Source: Populus alba (Eukaryota > Streptophyta > Magnoliopsida > Malpighiales > Salicaceae). From it: a stretch of 64,000 bases of DNA. Below are positions 33,781-45,040 of the stretch, in pieces. The stretch lies in assembly GCF_005239225.2 (NCBI RefSeq), contig NC_133284.1, positions 49,136,697-49,200,696 on the forward strand, read 5' to 3'. Below the pieces are notes generated by a model. It ran no database searches, was not told the DNA's origin, and saw nothing but the letters and a program-made list of their open reading frames with translations. Each line of letters starts with the position of its first letter. The stretch's first letter is position 1. The position numbers were made by a program, and so were the translations under genes.

Positions 33781-34800
33781 GTTCCAGATTAAAAAAAAAT
33801 AATGACCCCGAGATCATGTTAAATTTATAAAAATAAAATATAAATTTCAAGTTCAATAACTTAATATTGAAAAATTAAATTAGAAAAAACTAAATTAGAA
33901 AAACAAATAAAAAAACCTGAATTATCTTGAAAACAAACTCATCCTAAGATATAACACCAGAATAACACCACATTAAGGGTGGGAAACTCTAGACCTAATA
34001 ACCTAAAATCAAATGATAAAATTAAAAAGTAATCATTTTATTTTTTTAAAATAAAAAATCAAAGTTAAATCGGATTAATTCCTCGAAAATAGTAACTCGG
34101 TTCATAAGATCGAGATTATCTCATTAAAGGCAAAACAATAAAAAATCATTAAGCATAATCCTTAATCATCTAAATTAAAAATCAAAAATTAAATAGCAAT
34201 CAAAACAACAATGACTAAATTTAGCATAAAAGCTAAATGAAAAAAAACAATGAAACACTAAATTAAAATGAAAAAAATTAAGAAAATAAAAAAAATAACA
34301 ATAAAAAATAAGGATTAAAATTGAATACAAAAATTAAATTAAATAAAATATAAGAGGTAAAATTGAAAAAACAATCTAGAAAGTATAAAAACAAAAAAAT
34401 AAAAATAAAAAAAATAAAGATCAATTTTGATATAAAAATTAAATGAAATAAAAATTCTTATGAATGAAATTGCAAATCAATTAAAGATCAAAATGCATTA
34501 AAAAACAAAAACAAATAAAAAAAATGATGATCAAAATTAATAAAAAATACTAGAGGACACAATAGATTTTTAAATATTTTTTGGCATCAATTCCTCGAAT
34601 AAAAGAGAGAGAAAAGACAGGAAAAGAAAATTGTTCATAAGGAGCTCAACCACACTTTATTCAGGAACAAGCATCCTATCATCGCAAAGAGGATAACCCA
34701 TCGTTTCGAACATCGTCGTTAACATAAACTTTTAACCATCATTAGAGGAGGTACGCACCATCTGAAAAGCATGAGCATCTTCCACTTGCTAATATGTATA
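33780..34800. repeat. Dispersed AT-rich repeat, copy C
   Basis: Collinear with copy A (19590-20560), including the GATCGAGATTATCTCAT motif and the end near CACATATCA. No coding potential. Confidence 0.6.
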
Positions 34801-35609
34801 TGACACATATCAGCCATTTTTTAAAAATTTTTTTTTTTTATATATATGATTAAAGATTTAATTGTTTTTAATCCAAATATATAATTATAAAATAACCTTA
34901 TTGAAAAGATCTAAATGGCTATGAATACAAGTTTTATCATGTTTCTTTTAAAAGAGCAATATTATTCTTTTACTATAAAACCATAAAACTATTGCTAATA
35001 GTTTTAATTTTTTTTTACTTTTAAAGGTGTTTAAATCATTACACTTTATTTTAAACGCAAAACAAACTAACTTGTCCCTATTAAAAATAATAATAACTAA
35101 TAAATCCCATTGAAAACACTTTTTTAACACCTGAGACAAAGTTAAACAAGTTTTTTTTTTCCAAAAGAAAATAACAATTTAACTGGAATTCAAAGTGAAA
35201 TGAGAATACACGGTCAAAAAAATATGGAGCTCTTTCTTTATTATTATTATTATTATTATTATTTTGATAATTATAAATATTCAAGTCAATATATGTTATA
35301 CTTCAATTAATTCTTTAAAAAATCCAAAACTCTAAAATTAACAATTAAATAAATCTATATTAATTATTGAGTGACATTCTCAAGTTAATTATAATTTATT
35401 ATGTACTTGTGATTTTGTATTTGAGACTTTTTCACTCTTTGTTATTGAAGCCATACCCTTTTTTTGGTAAAAAAAAATGATTTTTTTAATTAATTTTTTT
35501 ATTTTAAATTTAATATGTTAATATGAAAAAAAATCTTAAAAATACAAAAAAAAAAAAAAAAAAAAAAAAAAAACCGAATACTGCAAAGCTAAACAGGCTA
35601 GTTAAGACT
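34801..35609. other. AT-rich spacer with microsatellites
   Basis: Collinear with 20561-21382. Contains (ATT)n at about 35237-35265 and a poly(A) run of nearly 30 bases at about 35547-35575. No gene seen. Confidence 0.6.
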
Positions 35610-36108
35610 ATACGTTTCTCTAACATAAAGCTTGTGGTTGCATTGCTTAACCTCAATACTTCTGGTAATTTTTTTTTTCATTTTGTTCAATTATGTCTGC
35701 CTATCTTCTTCTTCGATTACCTCAGGTTATACTCAACCGAATGCTTATACCGTTTATATAACAATGTGGCATCGCCCAGCAATTCACATAGTATGTACTA
35801 TAACTCAAAACATTCAATTCGGAAAGAGAACGCATATCCTTAATCAAATGAATACTTCATCAAAGGAAGAAGGATACATATCTAGATTTAGGACTGATGA
35901 TTTCATTTTAATAAGAAAAGACGATCAGGAGTCACTGCAAAGGCAAACTGCTCGTCGTTTTCCATGATCATTAGTCAGCCAACCAGGCCTGCCTTTCCTT
36001 GTTCCTGCTTTTCCATTTCCTCGCTGGCAACACAACGAATAGGAAACACAATTATTGAGAGAAAAATAATCATCAACAGTGCATTTTGATTCTTTTATTA
36101 TGAGTTCG
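35610..36108 (+). repeat. Gene-flank module, full copy 4
   Basis: Most complete copy, lying directly 3' of coiled-coil gene copy 2. Carries TATATAA near 35756 and the short ORF at 35848-35967. Confidence 0.7.
35848..35967 (+). other. Conserved short ORF of the gene-flank module (39 aa)
   Basis: MNTSSKEEGY..., basic end QTARRFP. Lies about 90 bp downstream of a TATATAA box on the same strand, so it could be the start of a transcript convergent with the coiled-coil gene. The related copies are shorter or frameshifted, which argues against strong selection. Not recognised. Confidence 0.25.
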
Positions 36109-36694
36109 TTAGCTTATGTTTCCCTCCTTGTAATAGCTAGCATTGGCAAGATTAATTATCGAATCCGATATCCCAAAATTAAGAAAAGAAATGGCGAAGG
36201 GAATTTAACCAACCGGAGGAGCCCAGTAAGGTGATCAGCATGGGCAAAGTTGTTGTCCTCACGGGCTTTCAAGATGCTAAACATTAGGTTGATCCTAACT
36301 TGGTTGTAATCACTCTGCTTGGCAATGTTCATCGTCTCCTCTTTGAGCTTGCGGCATTCAGATCCTATCTCTTCAAACTTTTGTCTTATTTCTCGTTGCC
36401 CTTCTCTGATGCGTTGTTGTCCCTCACCGATCTCGATCATTTCTGTTTTCAATCGTTCCATTGTTTCCCTCCTCTCTCTGTTCTTCTAAACATGTATAAG
36501 AACAACTATTATTTTTAATTTCTGGGGATAATGACATGATATATAGCAACAACCAGTCAAGAAACAAGCATTAAGAATAATCTTTTTTTGAAGAAAAACA
36601 TAGAAATATAACTAGATTTGGTTCGTACCCATCGTTTCCTGTGTTTGGACTTGGAAACACTGCGGCTCGGGGCTAAAGGCTTGATCGAATCCAT
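36109..36694 (-). CDS. Small coiled-coil protein, three exons (copy 2, predicted 121 aa)
   Basis: Predicted exons 36629-36694, 36214-36485 and 36109-36136, with lengths identical to copy 1 (66, 272 and 28 nt). Introns are at 36486-36628 and 36137-36213 (77 bp). Exon 1 differs by SVSKSKHRKRW in place of RVSRSKHRKQW. The helix-rich middle is nearly unchanged, and the end is again LLRYYKEGNIS. Read without splicing, this copy would end early in different residues because intron 2 has indels relative to copy 1; splicing removes that difference. A TATAAAT lies upstream at 36817-36823 (minus). The upstream region has a local tandem duplication. Function unknown; it could be regulatory or a scaffold, but nothing in the sequence shows which. 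Confidence 0.65.
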
Positions 36695-36775
36695 AGTTGC
36701 AGACGCCAGTATTGAATGACTTTCTTCTCTTGAAATTGAAAGTTGTGTTTACAATGACTAGGGCTCTTCACAATC

Positions 36776-36905
36776 AAGTCTACGAAGTTCTCAAGTCTTC
36801 CGCTCGAGCTTTGTAGATTTATACAGAGTCGGATCTGTAATCAATCTACGAAGTTCTCAAGTCTTCCACTCGAGCTTTCTAGATTTTCGCGTGTAATCGC
36901 ACGAT
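36776..36905 (-). promoter_or_regulatory. Promoter region of coiled-coil copy 2 with a local duplication
   Basis: The segment with CTACGAAGTTCTCAAGTCTT, CTCGAGCTTT and TAGATTT occurs twice in tandem (about 36779-36820 and 36844-36895); copy 3 has a single related version. The TATA-like box is in the junction, at 36817-36823. The downstream block GCGTGTAATCGCACGATAACG is shared by all copies. Confidence 0.45.
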
Positions 36906-37914
36906 AACGCCAGACAGAAACTTAACCAGGCCCATCTCTTGATAGGCCCTTTATATATATATGTGGTTAATTTTTTTTAAATAATTCTTTTAAATATTTA
37001 GATCAGATTCATCATTTGTTATACACAGAAACATATCTAGCCTAATAACCAACAACATGCATAACGGGTCCTAGTTTCAGTAAAAATCTTGAATTATTAT
37101 TGCTGCTTTTCAGATTTATCCATTCAAGAATTATTTTATAAAGTTTAGTTTTAATCAAACATCTCATAATATTTAGTTGATGTTTAATTTTATAAATTTT
37201 TTATTTTATTATTATATAATTAAAAAAAAATAAAATTGTTAAACTGATAAAGATACAGATAACAAATTTGGTGAGTTCAACTAAAAATTTCAAATCGGTC
37301 TCAATATTAAACAAAAATATTGTCTGCTTGATAATTTTTTTATATCAAAACAACCGGATAAAATCAAAATAAACCTCAAGCGCTTGTCTTGTCAGATAAC
37401 GCCTAGTAGACGTGTGTTGGGTCCAGCACACGGCATTTGTCTGCACACAGTGATAACCTTCTTCTGCCATGGTGCAATGGTTACTATATTTATTTCTTTC
37501 ATCCTTTTAACCTTCTTCTGCATCTGCTGTGAATGGTGGGAGTTATGATCCATGAAGGAACCTGCTGCAATGCCTATTCAATCAGAACCCAAAAGATACC
37601 GAAGAACAGGACGAGGAACATTCTGAAGATCCATTGAATTGTTCTGAAAAGACCCGAAACAAGTTAGAAGCGAATACAGTGATTACCTTCACCGTAATTA
37701 ATTAATGAAGGAATTTTGCGTGGTCTCCTCGAGCCAAATATGAAGATGTGAGGACTGACATCGAAGAGCTTCCAAGGAGTCATATTCAACTTCAGGGAGG
37801 GGGGGGGGACCTCTCTTTGGCGATACTGACGCCATGCCTGACAGTCCAAAGCTCTACTACCATGTTAGGAGCATAGCCAACAGAAGAAGAGAAGCCATGA
37901 GTCAGATCTGTAAC
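36906..37914. other. Spacer and 3' flank of PMD copy 4
   Basis: AT-rich part (36950-37380) is related to 41110-41830. The later part (37380-37914) matches the PMD 3' flanks, with GCACACGGCATTTGTCTGCA and the CATGCCTGACAGTC segment. A G-run lies near 37798-37808. No intact gene. Confidence 0.5.
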
Positions 37915-38117
37915 CAGCCCATGCAGTCTCAGGTATGCGGTAAATAATGTTCTGAACAGTAGTCAACTGCACACAGCGTTGAAACCCTGACGCGTCGAGC
38001 AAATGCCATTAAATCTTCATTCAAACTAGAACCAGCAGTCGCCCACATTTGTTTTTCTCCAAGAAACTTGAAGAGATCCCAGCTTTCCAGAGCTATAGCA
38101 TACGGACACCATATAAA

Positions 38118-40244
38118 TTTTTTTTTTTTTTTTTTTTTGTTAATAGTCGAAATTTTATTGAAAGGAAAAAGCTACAAAGATAGTAGCCTAACTTACATCA
38201 GAAGAACAAACAGAGGAAAGGGAAGCACAAAAACTGTTGCATGAAACAGGGGATAGCAACAAAAAGAGAACAGATAAATCAAAAGAAACCAACTCCTCCC
38301 GACTAAACATTCTCTATATTAAGCTCGAAAGAGTTGGAGTCAAGCCTCAGCCATAAAGCAATACTTTGGCGCACCATGGAGAAACAGATTTGAAGGTTAG
38401 GGGCAGCGTCATTAAAAATAACATCATTTCGATGAAGCCAAAGATTCCAAACAACGCATGAGAAAAGAAGTTGCCATGAGAGATTTTGTTGCTTGCCTTT
38501 AACCATAGAAGACCATTGGAAGCACATATCATCAACAGATTTTTGGAAAAAACACTGCAAAAGCCCCGATTAGAAAGCAGTTTTCATCCATATATTCCAA
38601 GAGAAGTGGCAGTGAATGAAGAGGTGACTTGAAGATTCCAAGCTTTTATTGCAGAAAGCACATCTTGACTCCTGAAGGGAGAGGTAGTCGCGTTGAAATA
38701 GGAAATCTCTTGTGGTTACTTTATCTTGGACAAGGAGCCAAAGGAAAAGCTGCACTTTTGGTGGGGTTAGTTTTATCCAAACAGAAGATTGGAATGGTTT
38801 GGCTCCACCGTAGAGTAACTGGTCCATCAATTTGGAGCAAGATTTTACACTGAAGAGGCCATCGTTGTTGAGGGTCCAGATTTTCTTATCCATCTTGTGG
38901 CAGAACATTGGCTTGGATTCCAGCAAGGATGATAAAAGTGATAGTTGTTTCTTGTTCAAAATGAAAAAGAGGTCTGCGCCATTGTAAGGACCAGAGCCAG
39001 ATTCCATTGCTCCATCTACCCATGTCAGCCACCAAAGCATATTTAGAGGAAGACAAAAGATATAGCCTTGGGAAGGCTGTTTTGAGAGGGTCGTCACCAA
39101 TCCAGATGTCTAGCCAAAAGGATGTTAAATTGCCATTCCCCACCATGAATTTGCAATGATTCGTGAAGACTTGATGAACGTCGGTTTGAACAATGGACAT
39201 AATATCCTTCCATATCTTGGATGGTTATTTGTAGAAAATTGGGATCCCATTCTCATAAGATGGATTGTACATTGAAGAGATAATCATTTTCCATAAGCTT
39301 GTACCTGGGGAAGAGAGTCTCCAAATCCATTTTAGAAGCAGGGCTCTGTTTTTCGATATAAGGGAGCCTACACCGAGGCCTCCTTGTTTCTTATCGCGCA
39401 TCATTATTCTCCATTGGATCTTGCAGAAAGATCTTTGCTTGGTACATCCACACCAGAAGAAACGTCTTTGGATGGATGAAAGAAGCCTGTCTACCCCTTT
39501 TGGCATCTTGAATACAGACATAAAATATATAGGCAGTGAATTAAGGACACTTTTAATGAGACATAGACGACCAGCCATGCTTAGTAGTCTCCCCTTCCAT
39601 ATATGAAGCCTTTTACGAAACTTCTCTATCACTGGCTTCCATGTAGAGATACGAGATGGATTGGCTCCTAATGGCATACCAAGATATTTGCTTGGGAGGG
39701 AGTCTGATCTGCAAAAAATAGATGTAGCCAAGCGCAAGCACAAGTGATCATCGACATTGATACCAATAATGGAGCTTTTATGGAAGTTTATATGAAGGCC
39801 CGAAGACAGAGCAAGCCATCTTAAAATTCTTTTGACTTGAACTAACTGATCAATATCTGCCGGGATGAATATTAATGTGTCATCTGCATATTGAAGATGG
39901 CTGACGAAAATTCCTGATGCAAATTGCAGCCCTTTGATAATATTCCCACTAGATGCCCTTTGAAAGAGAACAGAAAGGCCCTCAGCAGCTATGTCAAACA
40001 GAAAAGGGGAAATCGGATCTCCTTGACGCAGCCCTCGCCGAACCGAGAATTCTTTTGAAGGAGATCCATTTGATGAGGACCGAGAGTTTTTGATGAAGAA
40101 AGACATTCATAAATCATTGGTTCTCCATTTTTCTGCCAAACCCCATATAACCCATGATATCATCTAGGTAATCCCAGGAAACTGAGTCAAAAGCTTTATG
40201 AAAATCAATCTTGAAAATCAAACCTGCTGCTTTTCGCTTTTTTA
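38118..40244 (-). mobile_element. 5'-truncated LINE in PMD copy 4 with 13-bp target duplication
   Basis: The antisense poly(A) tail is the T-run at 38118-38139. GACACCATATAAA flanks the insert at 38105-38117 and 40245-40257. Removing it restores the PMD frame region. 2.1 kb long, truncated inside the RT fingers. Confidence 0.92.
38303..40244 (-). pseudogene. LINE ORF2 fragment: RT, connection and zf-RVT
   Basis: On the minus strand the order is: RT from FKIDFHKAFDSVSWDYL (about 40200), GLRQGDPISPFLF (near 40020), the catalytic YADD (near 39880), SKYLGMPLG, and a C-terminal RT part ending near 39225. Then come VGNGNLTSFWLDIWIG and the zinc-binding zf-RVT region (PPKVQLFLWLLVQDKV; CAFCNKSLE...HLFIHC). 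Two frameshifts (about 40110 and 38905) and stops (39225, 38568) break it. The endonuclease is missing through truncation. Confidence 0.85.
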
Positions 40245-40929
40245 GACACCATATAAAATTCTCTTTTGCCGAGTCTAAAACCAGCGAAACATTCTCAACT
40301 TCTGTTTCAATTTGTCCCACCGAGCCAACCTAGGGTACCCACTCTTCATCAGATTAGGCTTCGGCTGCAGTTCATTGAACCTCTTCCAAAGCTCAGCCTG
40401 AACTGATTGCGTTGATGACCAAAGCTTAGCTGTTAAACCATCATGTTTTCCCATTGGAATCCCCAACAAGGTTGACTCTGCGATTTTCCCTTTCAACAAC
40501 GTCATATATATCTCTGTAAATGCAGGCAAGAACAGCAGGTGCATGTGCAAGTGCAATTCTATTGCCTCTAGCGACATGAATTACAATAGAGAAAACAAGC
40601 TTCCTGATGGAATCACAAGTATATGGGAGAATATACCTTGAAATGCTTCATGCTAAATCTCGCTGCCACTATCCATGAATTTTCTCATTCACGACAGATT
40701 ACTGGCCTTGTCATTTCTACAGCTGCAGTCTGGAAAACTGGAACTTCTCATTACAATACGATAATTCTCCATCCAGAATTTTGATGCTTGTTCTTCTCGC
40801 TAATCTGATTGTTGTACTCCATCATCATCTTCATCTTCCCTTGCATCTTCTTTTTTTAATCTTAACCCTAGATTTCACTATGTTTTCCTTGAAAAAAGTT
40901 GGTTGTCGAAGAGCAGCGCCAGAAAAGTA

Positions 40930-41130
40930 GATATGCTTTATAAATTTTGAAAAGTTGTGTTTACAATGACAAGGGTTCTTCACAATATCAGTTAATTTAT
41001 ACAGAGGATTCAGATCTGTAATCAATCTACGATGGTATCAAAAGTTTTCCGCCCGCTCGAGCTTGGTAGATTTCTCGCGTGTAATCGCACGATAACGCCA
41101 GAAATTTGGACCAGACCATTCCTTGTCGGC

Positions 41131-41135
<5 letters not shown>
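40930..41135 (-). pseudogene. Promoter-side remnant of a coiled-coil gene copy
   Basis: Matches the 5' leader and promoter of copies 1 and 3 (AGTTGTGTTTACAATGAC, TTAATTTATACAGAG, the GCGTGTAATCGCACGATAACG block) but joins PMD upstream sequence directly. All exons are gone. It marks a deletion between two locus units. Confidence 0.65.
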
Positions 41136-41161
<26 letters not shown>

Positions 41162-41953
41162 AGCCGTTACTATTTTAAGTAGCTGCTTGAATATTTGGAT
41201 TAAATTTATTTTTTAATATATAAATAAATCAGGTTTAACCCAATAATCAACACCATCCTTCTAGTTTTAGTAAAAATCTTGAATTATTAACGTTGTTTTC
41301 GTATTATCCATTGAAGAATTATATATTACTCTCTTTAGGATTGAAAAATATTGTGGTGCTTGAACATCACAACACTTTAGTTTTTTTTTCTTTTTTAATT
41401 TTTCAAGTGGAGTCTATAATTCAAGTCGCGGGTTTTACAAGTTAAATCGTAAAGTTCAGGTTGCTTTAATATGTCATCATTTTAATATAAAAAAAAATTC
41501 TTCCAATATTTGATTGATTTTGAATTACATATCATAATTTGTTTGGATTTATTATTTATAAAGTTATCACAATCTAAAATCAAACATCACAATATTTAGT
41601 TAGTGCTGAATTCTACAAGTTTCTATTAATTTTATTTTTTTATTATATAATCAAATAAAAAATATTTTTAAAATAAAATTATTAAATAAAAATAAAAATC
41701 ATATATTTGATGAGTTAAACTACAAATATCAAATTGGTCTTAATATTGAAGAAAAATATTTCTTCTTAAATTTTTTTTATATAAAAACACACTTCAAATC
41801 AACAGGATAAAATCAAATAAACTCTCAAGTGCTTATCTTGTCAGAATGGACAAAACAGATAGTGGCTAGTAGATTGTGTGTTAGGTCTAGCAGCACACGA
41901 CATTTGTTTGCACATAGCGATAACTTCGTTTCATAATGCATGGTTACTTTGTT
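41136..41953. other. AT-rich spacer with (TA)n; no gene seen
   Basis: (TA)n at about 41136-41163. The rest is related to 36950-37440 and to 17880-18330, ending with the PMD 3'-flank segment near 41880. Confidence 0.6.
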
Positions 41954-43220
41954 TTGGTAATAGTCGAAAGTTTTATTAAAAAAAATGGCTACAAAGATAA
42001 TAACATAACTAACATTAGATGAACAAACAGAGGAAAGGAAACAAAGAATAGAGAAAGCATAAAAAATGCTGCAACTTTGAAACAGGGGAGCGCGGCAATT
42101 GGGGGGAACAAAAAAAAAAAACCATAAAGAAACTAACTCCTCTTTACTGAAAATTCTCTATATTAAGCTCTAAAAAGCTAGAAATCCAGCCTCAACCATA
42201 GAGCAATACTGTGGTGCACCATGGAGAAATAGATTTGGAGGTTAGGGGCAGCGTCATTAAAAATAAAATCATTCTGGTAGAGCTAAAGATTCCATACAAC
42301 GCATGAGAAAAGAAGTTGTCATGAGAGATTATGCTGCCTACCTGCATCTTGATTCTTGAAGGGTGTGGTAGTCATGCTAAAAAAGAAAATATCTTGTTGT
42401 TACTTTGTCTCGGACAAGGAGCTCGAGGAAAAGTTTTACTTTTGATGGGATTAGTTTTATCCAAACAAAAGATTGGAATGGTTTGGCACCAGCATAGAGC
42501 AACTGATCCATCATTTTGAAGCAAGATTTTACACTAAAGAGACCATCATTGTTAAGAGTCTAGATTTTTTTTATCCATCTTGTGGCAGAACAAAGGCTTG
42601 GAATCCAGTAAGAATGATAGAAGTGATAGTTCTTGTTCAAAATGAAATAAAGGCATGCGTCGTTGTAGGGACCAGAGCTAGATTCCATTGCTCTACCTAC
42701 CAATGTCAACCACCAAAGAAAATTTAGAGGAAGATAAAAGATATAGCCTGGGGAAGGCTATTTTGAGAGTATAGTCACCAATCCAGTTGTCATTTCCCAC
42801 CATGAATTTGCAATGATTCGTGAAGACATGGTAAACGTCAGTTTGAGCAATAGACATAATATCCTTCCATATCTTAGAGGGTTGGTTGCAGAAAATTAGG
42901 ATCTCATTCTCATAAGTTGGATTGTATATCTAAGAGATAATTATTTTTCATAAACTTGTACCTGGGGAAGAGAGTCTCCAAATCCATTTTAGCAGCAAGG
43001 TTCTGTTTTTTGATATAAGGGAGCCTACACCAAGGCCTCCTTATTTCTTATCGCGTATCACTAGTCTCCATTGGATTTTGCAGAAAGATCTCTGCTTGGT
43101 ACATTCGTACCACAAGAAATGTCTTTAGATGGATGAAAGAAGCATGCCTACCCCTTTCAGCATTTTAAATAAAGACATAAAATATATAGGTAGAGAATTA
43201 CGAACACTTTTAATGAGACA
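41954..43220 (-). mobile_element. LINE remnant 2 (same family as 38118-40244), decayed
   Basis: Antisense copy with about the same gene order as 38303-39560 but more substitutions and deletions. No long frame survives. Homology with the first LINE stops abruptly at 43220 (AATGAGACA), where copia integrase sequence begins, so its 5' part was lost in a rearrangement. Confidence 0.8.
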
Positions 43221-43288
43221 AATACTTCCATTATGGTTTTGTTCTTGGAATCTTCATTTTATAAAGCATGCTATGAACCATATTCATA
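43221..43288 (-). pseudogene. Copia integrase fragment, left of nested element
   Basis: On the minus strand this reads MNMVHSMLYKMKIPRTK, the segment that follows the catalytic Glu region of copia integrase. It continues exactly from the fragment at 52773 onward once the nested 9.5-kb element and one ATGGT copy are removed. Confidence 0.8.
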
Positions 43289-43293
43289 ATGGT

Positions 43294-44910
43294 TGTCGCA
43301 CGTGTGCGGCGGCGCGGCGATCGTCCACCCTCAAGGAAAAAACAGAATATTCTTTCCTGGAAAATAAGGAGAGACAAGGAATTCTTGTCTCTATATGTGA
43401 AAATATGGACTGGGAGTCGCCACCTAGTATTCTGGTTACTAGGAACCTTAACTGGTCTTTAGAGATCGGGTACGGAGACTGGTTGTGTAAAGGGAAGGTA
43501 TTAACACCCCAACTACGCCCTACCTAAGGTAAGCTGCATTGTTTTGTCTGATAAAATCTAAAGTCTTGTTGTGGTTTGTAATTGTTCGGAATACGCATTA
43601 CATGTAATGTCATACCCCAGGTTCGATTGTCCGGAAAAAAAGAATTAATATCCAGAATATTACATATAATGTCATACCTCGAATACTAAGAGACAAACAA
43701 AATAAAGTTTTTTGTTGTTTTTGAAATTTTGGCCAATATTCTCTTGACTTTAATAAACTGGTTATTAAAGCCAAAATGCACGCTAAAACATTGTTTTTTT
43801 TTGTGTATGAAAAATACAATATGATTTTTTTAGCTTTGAGACACTTGGCCGTATGCACAAAAAACATTTTTCTCTCCTTTTTTTTAAATTTTTTTGTATT
43901 TTTGGAAGTTTTTGATGAAAAACCGGGTAGTTTAATACCAGATTTGTATTTTTACGACATAAAAATACTACCCGATATTAATAAAAAATAACATAAATCA
44001 ACAGTGGGAACATCATAAATATTTTTTTAAAACAATAATATTTTTTTTCTATTTTTTTACAATGGGCCGGATCAGGCCCAATTGCATGGGTTGGGCCAAA
44101 CCTGGCCCATTTACATGGGCTGGCTGACGTCCCAGCCCAGGCCCAAATGGGCTGGTTACTGTGTACATAGTAACCGGGGTTACTGTGCACACAGTAACCA
44201 GTGAATTAATTAGCCAATTACTGTGCCCATGCACAGTAACCGGGTAATTAATTCATGGCTTGCAGAACGTGCACAGTGCACGTTCTGCATGCAAGAAGAT
44301 GAACAGTAAAACGAGATAAGGGGTTGAGGGCTGACCTGTGATGGCTGTCGTTGATGGCGGAGCTGCTGGTGGCGATAGGAAGCGGCGCTGACAGTGGGGT
44401 GGCCGGCGGTGGCTCTGCGTTTTCCTTCTCTCTCTCCTCTGTTTTCTTCTCTGCTTCTTCCTTTCTCTTCTCTGCCTTCTCTCCTCTCTTCTCCCTCTTC
44501 TCCCTCTCTTTGCTCTCCCTTCTCTTCTCTTCCCCCTCTCTTGGTCTTCTCTTTTTTTTTTTCTTTTTTTTTTCTTCAGCAGCCCTCCCCTGTATTTATA
44601 GGAAAACAGGGGGGGGGCGAATGGTGGGGCGGCCACTGTTGGCCGCCCCTGCAACTATCTGTTCAATGGATAAAAAGGAGGCAAGTGGGCGTCGAATGGT
44701 AGGCGTCTTATTGCGCCAAATCCGGGAAAGAAGTTCGGCGAAAAGTGGAGAAGAAAAATTCTTCTCCCCTGTTCTCTGCGTGCGCAGGGAAGAAGACGAT
44801 GGTGCCGTTTCCAAACGGCACCGTTTTGCGTTTTTTTTTATAATATATTTTTTTGAATTTTTTTTATTTTTATTATTTTTTATGTGGGGACCAAAAAATG
44901 GGTTACAACA
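43294..44910 (-). repeat. 3' LTR (element orientation) of gag-only element
   Basis: 1617 bp. Contains the TATAAATA box on the minus strand (44593-44600), a GA-rich leader, the palindrome block (about 44150-44288) and TGGCGACTCC (43413-43422). By eye it differs from the other LTR by about five substitutions and by homopolymer lengths. Confidence 0.93.
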
Positions 44911-44913
44911 GTT

Positions 44914-44924
44914 GCCCCCTCTTT
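44914..44924 (-). other. Polypurine tract
   Basis: Minus strand AAAGAGGGGGCAAC directly upstream of the 3' LTR; sets plus-strand DNA priming. Confidence 0.7.
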
Positions 44925-45040
44925 ACAATGCTTACGGAGCAAAACTTTGTGCATAGTAAGTGTTGTAAAGATAAAATAACATTGGTCTTTCGAAACTGGT
45001 CGTCTCAAAATTTGATTGACCTAAAACTTCAACCGGACCC

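Larger units (their letters stand above)
37915..40830 (-). pseudogene. Plant mobile domain (PMD) gene remnant, copy 4, split by a LINE
   Basis: PMD sequence lies at 37915-38104 and 40258-40830, with the LINE between. The right part encodes, on the minus strand, IYMTLLKGKIAES (after a small insertion), LTAKLWSSTQSVQ, SGYPRLARWDKLK and VENVSLVLDSAKENF. The left part holds the FARRVR and QNIIYR regions. Frameshifts are present. The acidic leader ORF upstream has lost its ATG (ATA near 40878). Confidence 0.65.

Noticed and set aside
43619..43634. GGTTCGATTGTCC as a tRNA T-arm
   Set aside because: No acceptor, D-arm or anticodon arm can be paired around it, and it is inside an LTR.
44911..44940. 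Plus-strand primer site after the left LTR of the 9.5-kb element
   Set aside because: The sequence is the complement of a polypurine tract; the real primer site is beside the right LTR, so the element is on the minus strand.
44351..44956. Ser/Phe/Leu-rich plus-strand ORFs in the LTRs (also 52189-52702)
   Set aside because: They translate the CT-rich complement of the LTR leader and are antisense to the element; low-complexity composition explains them.
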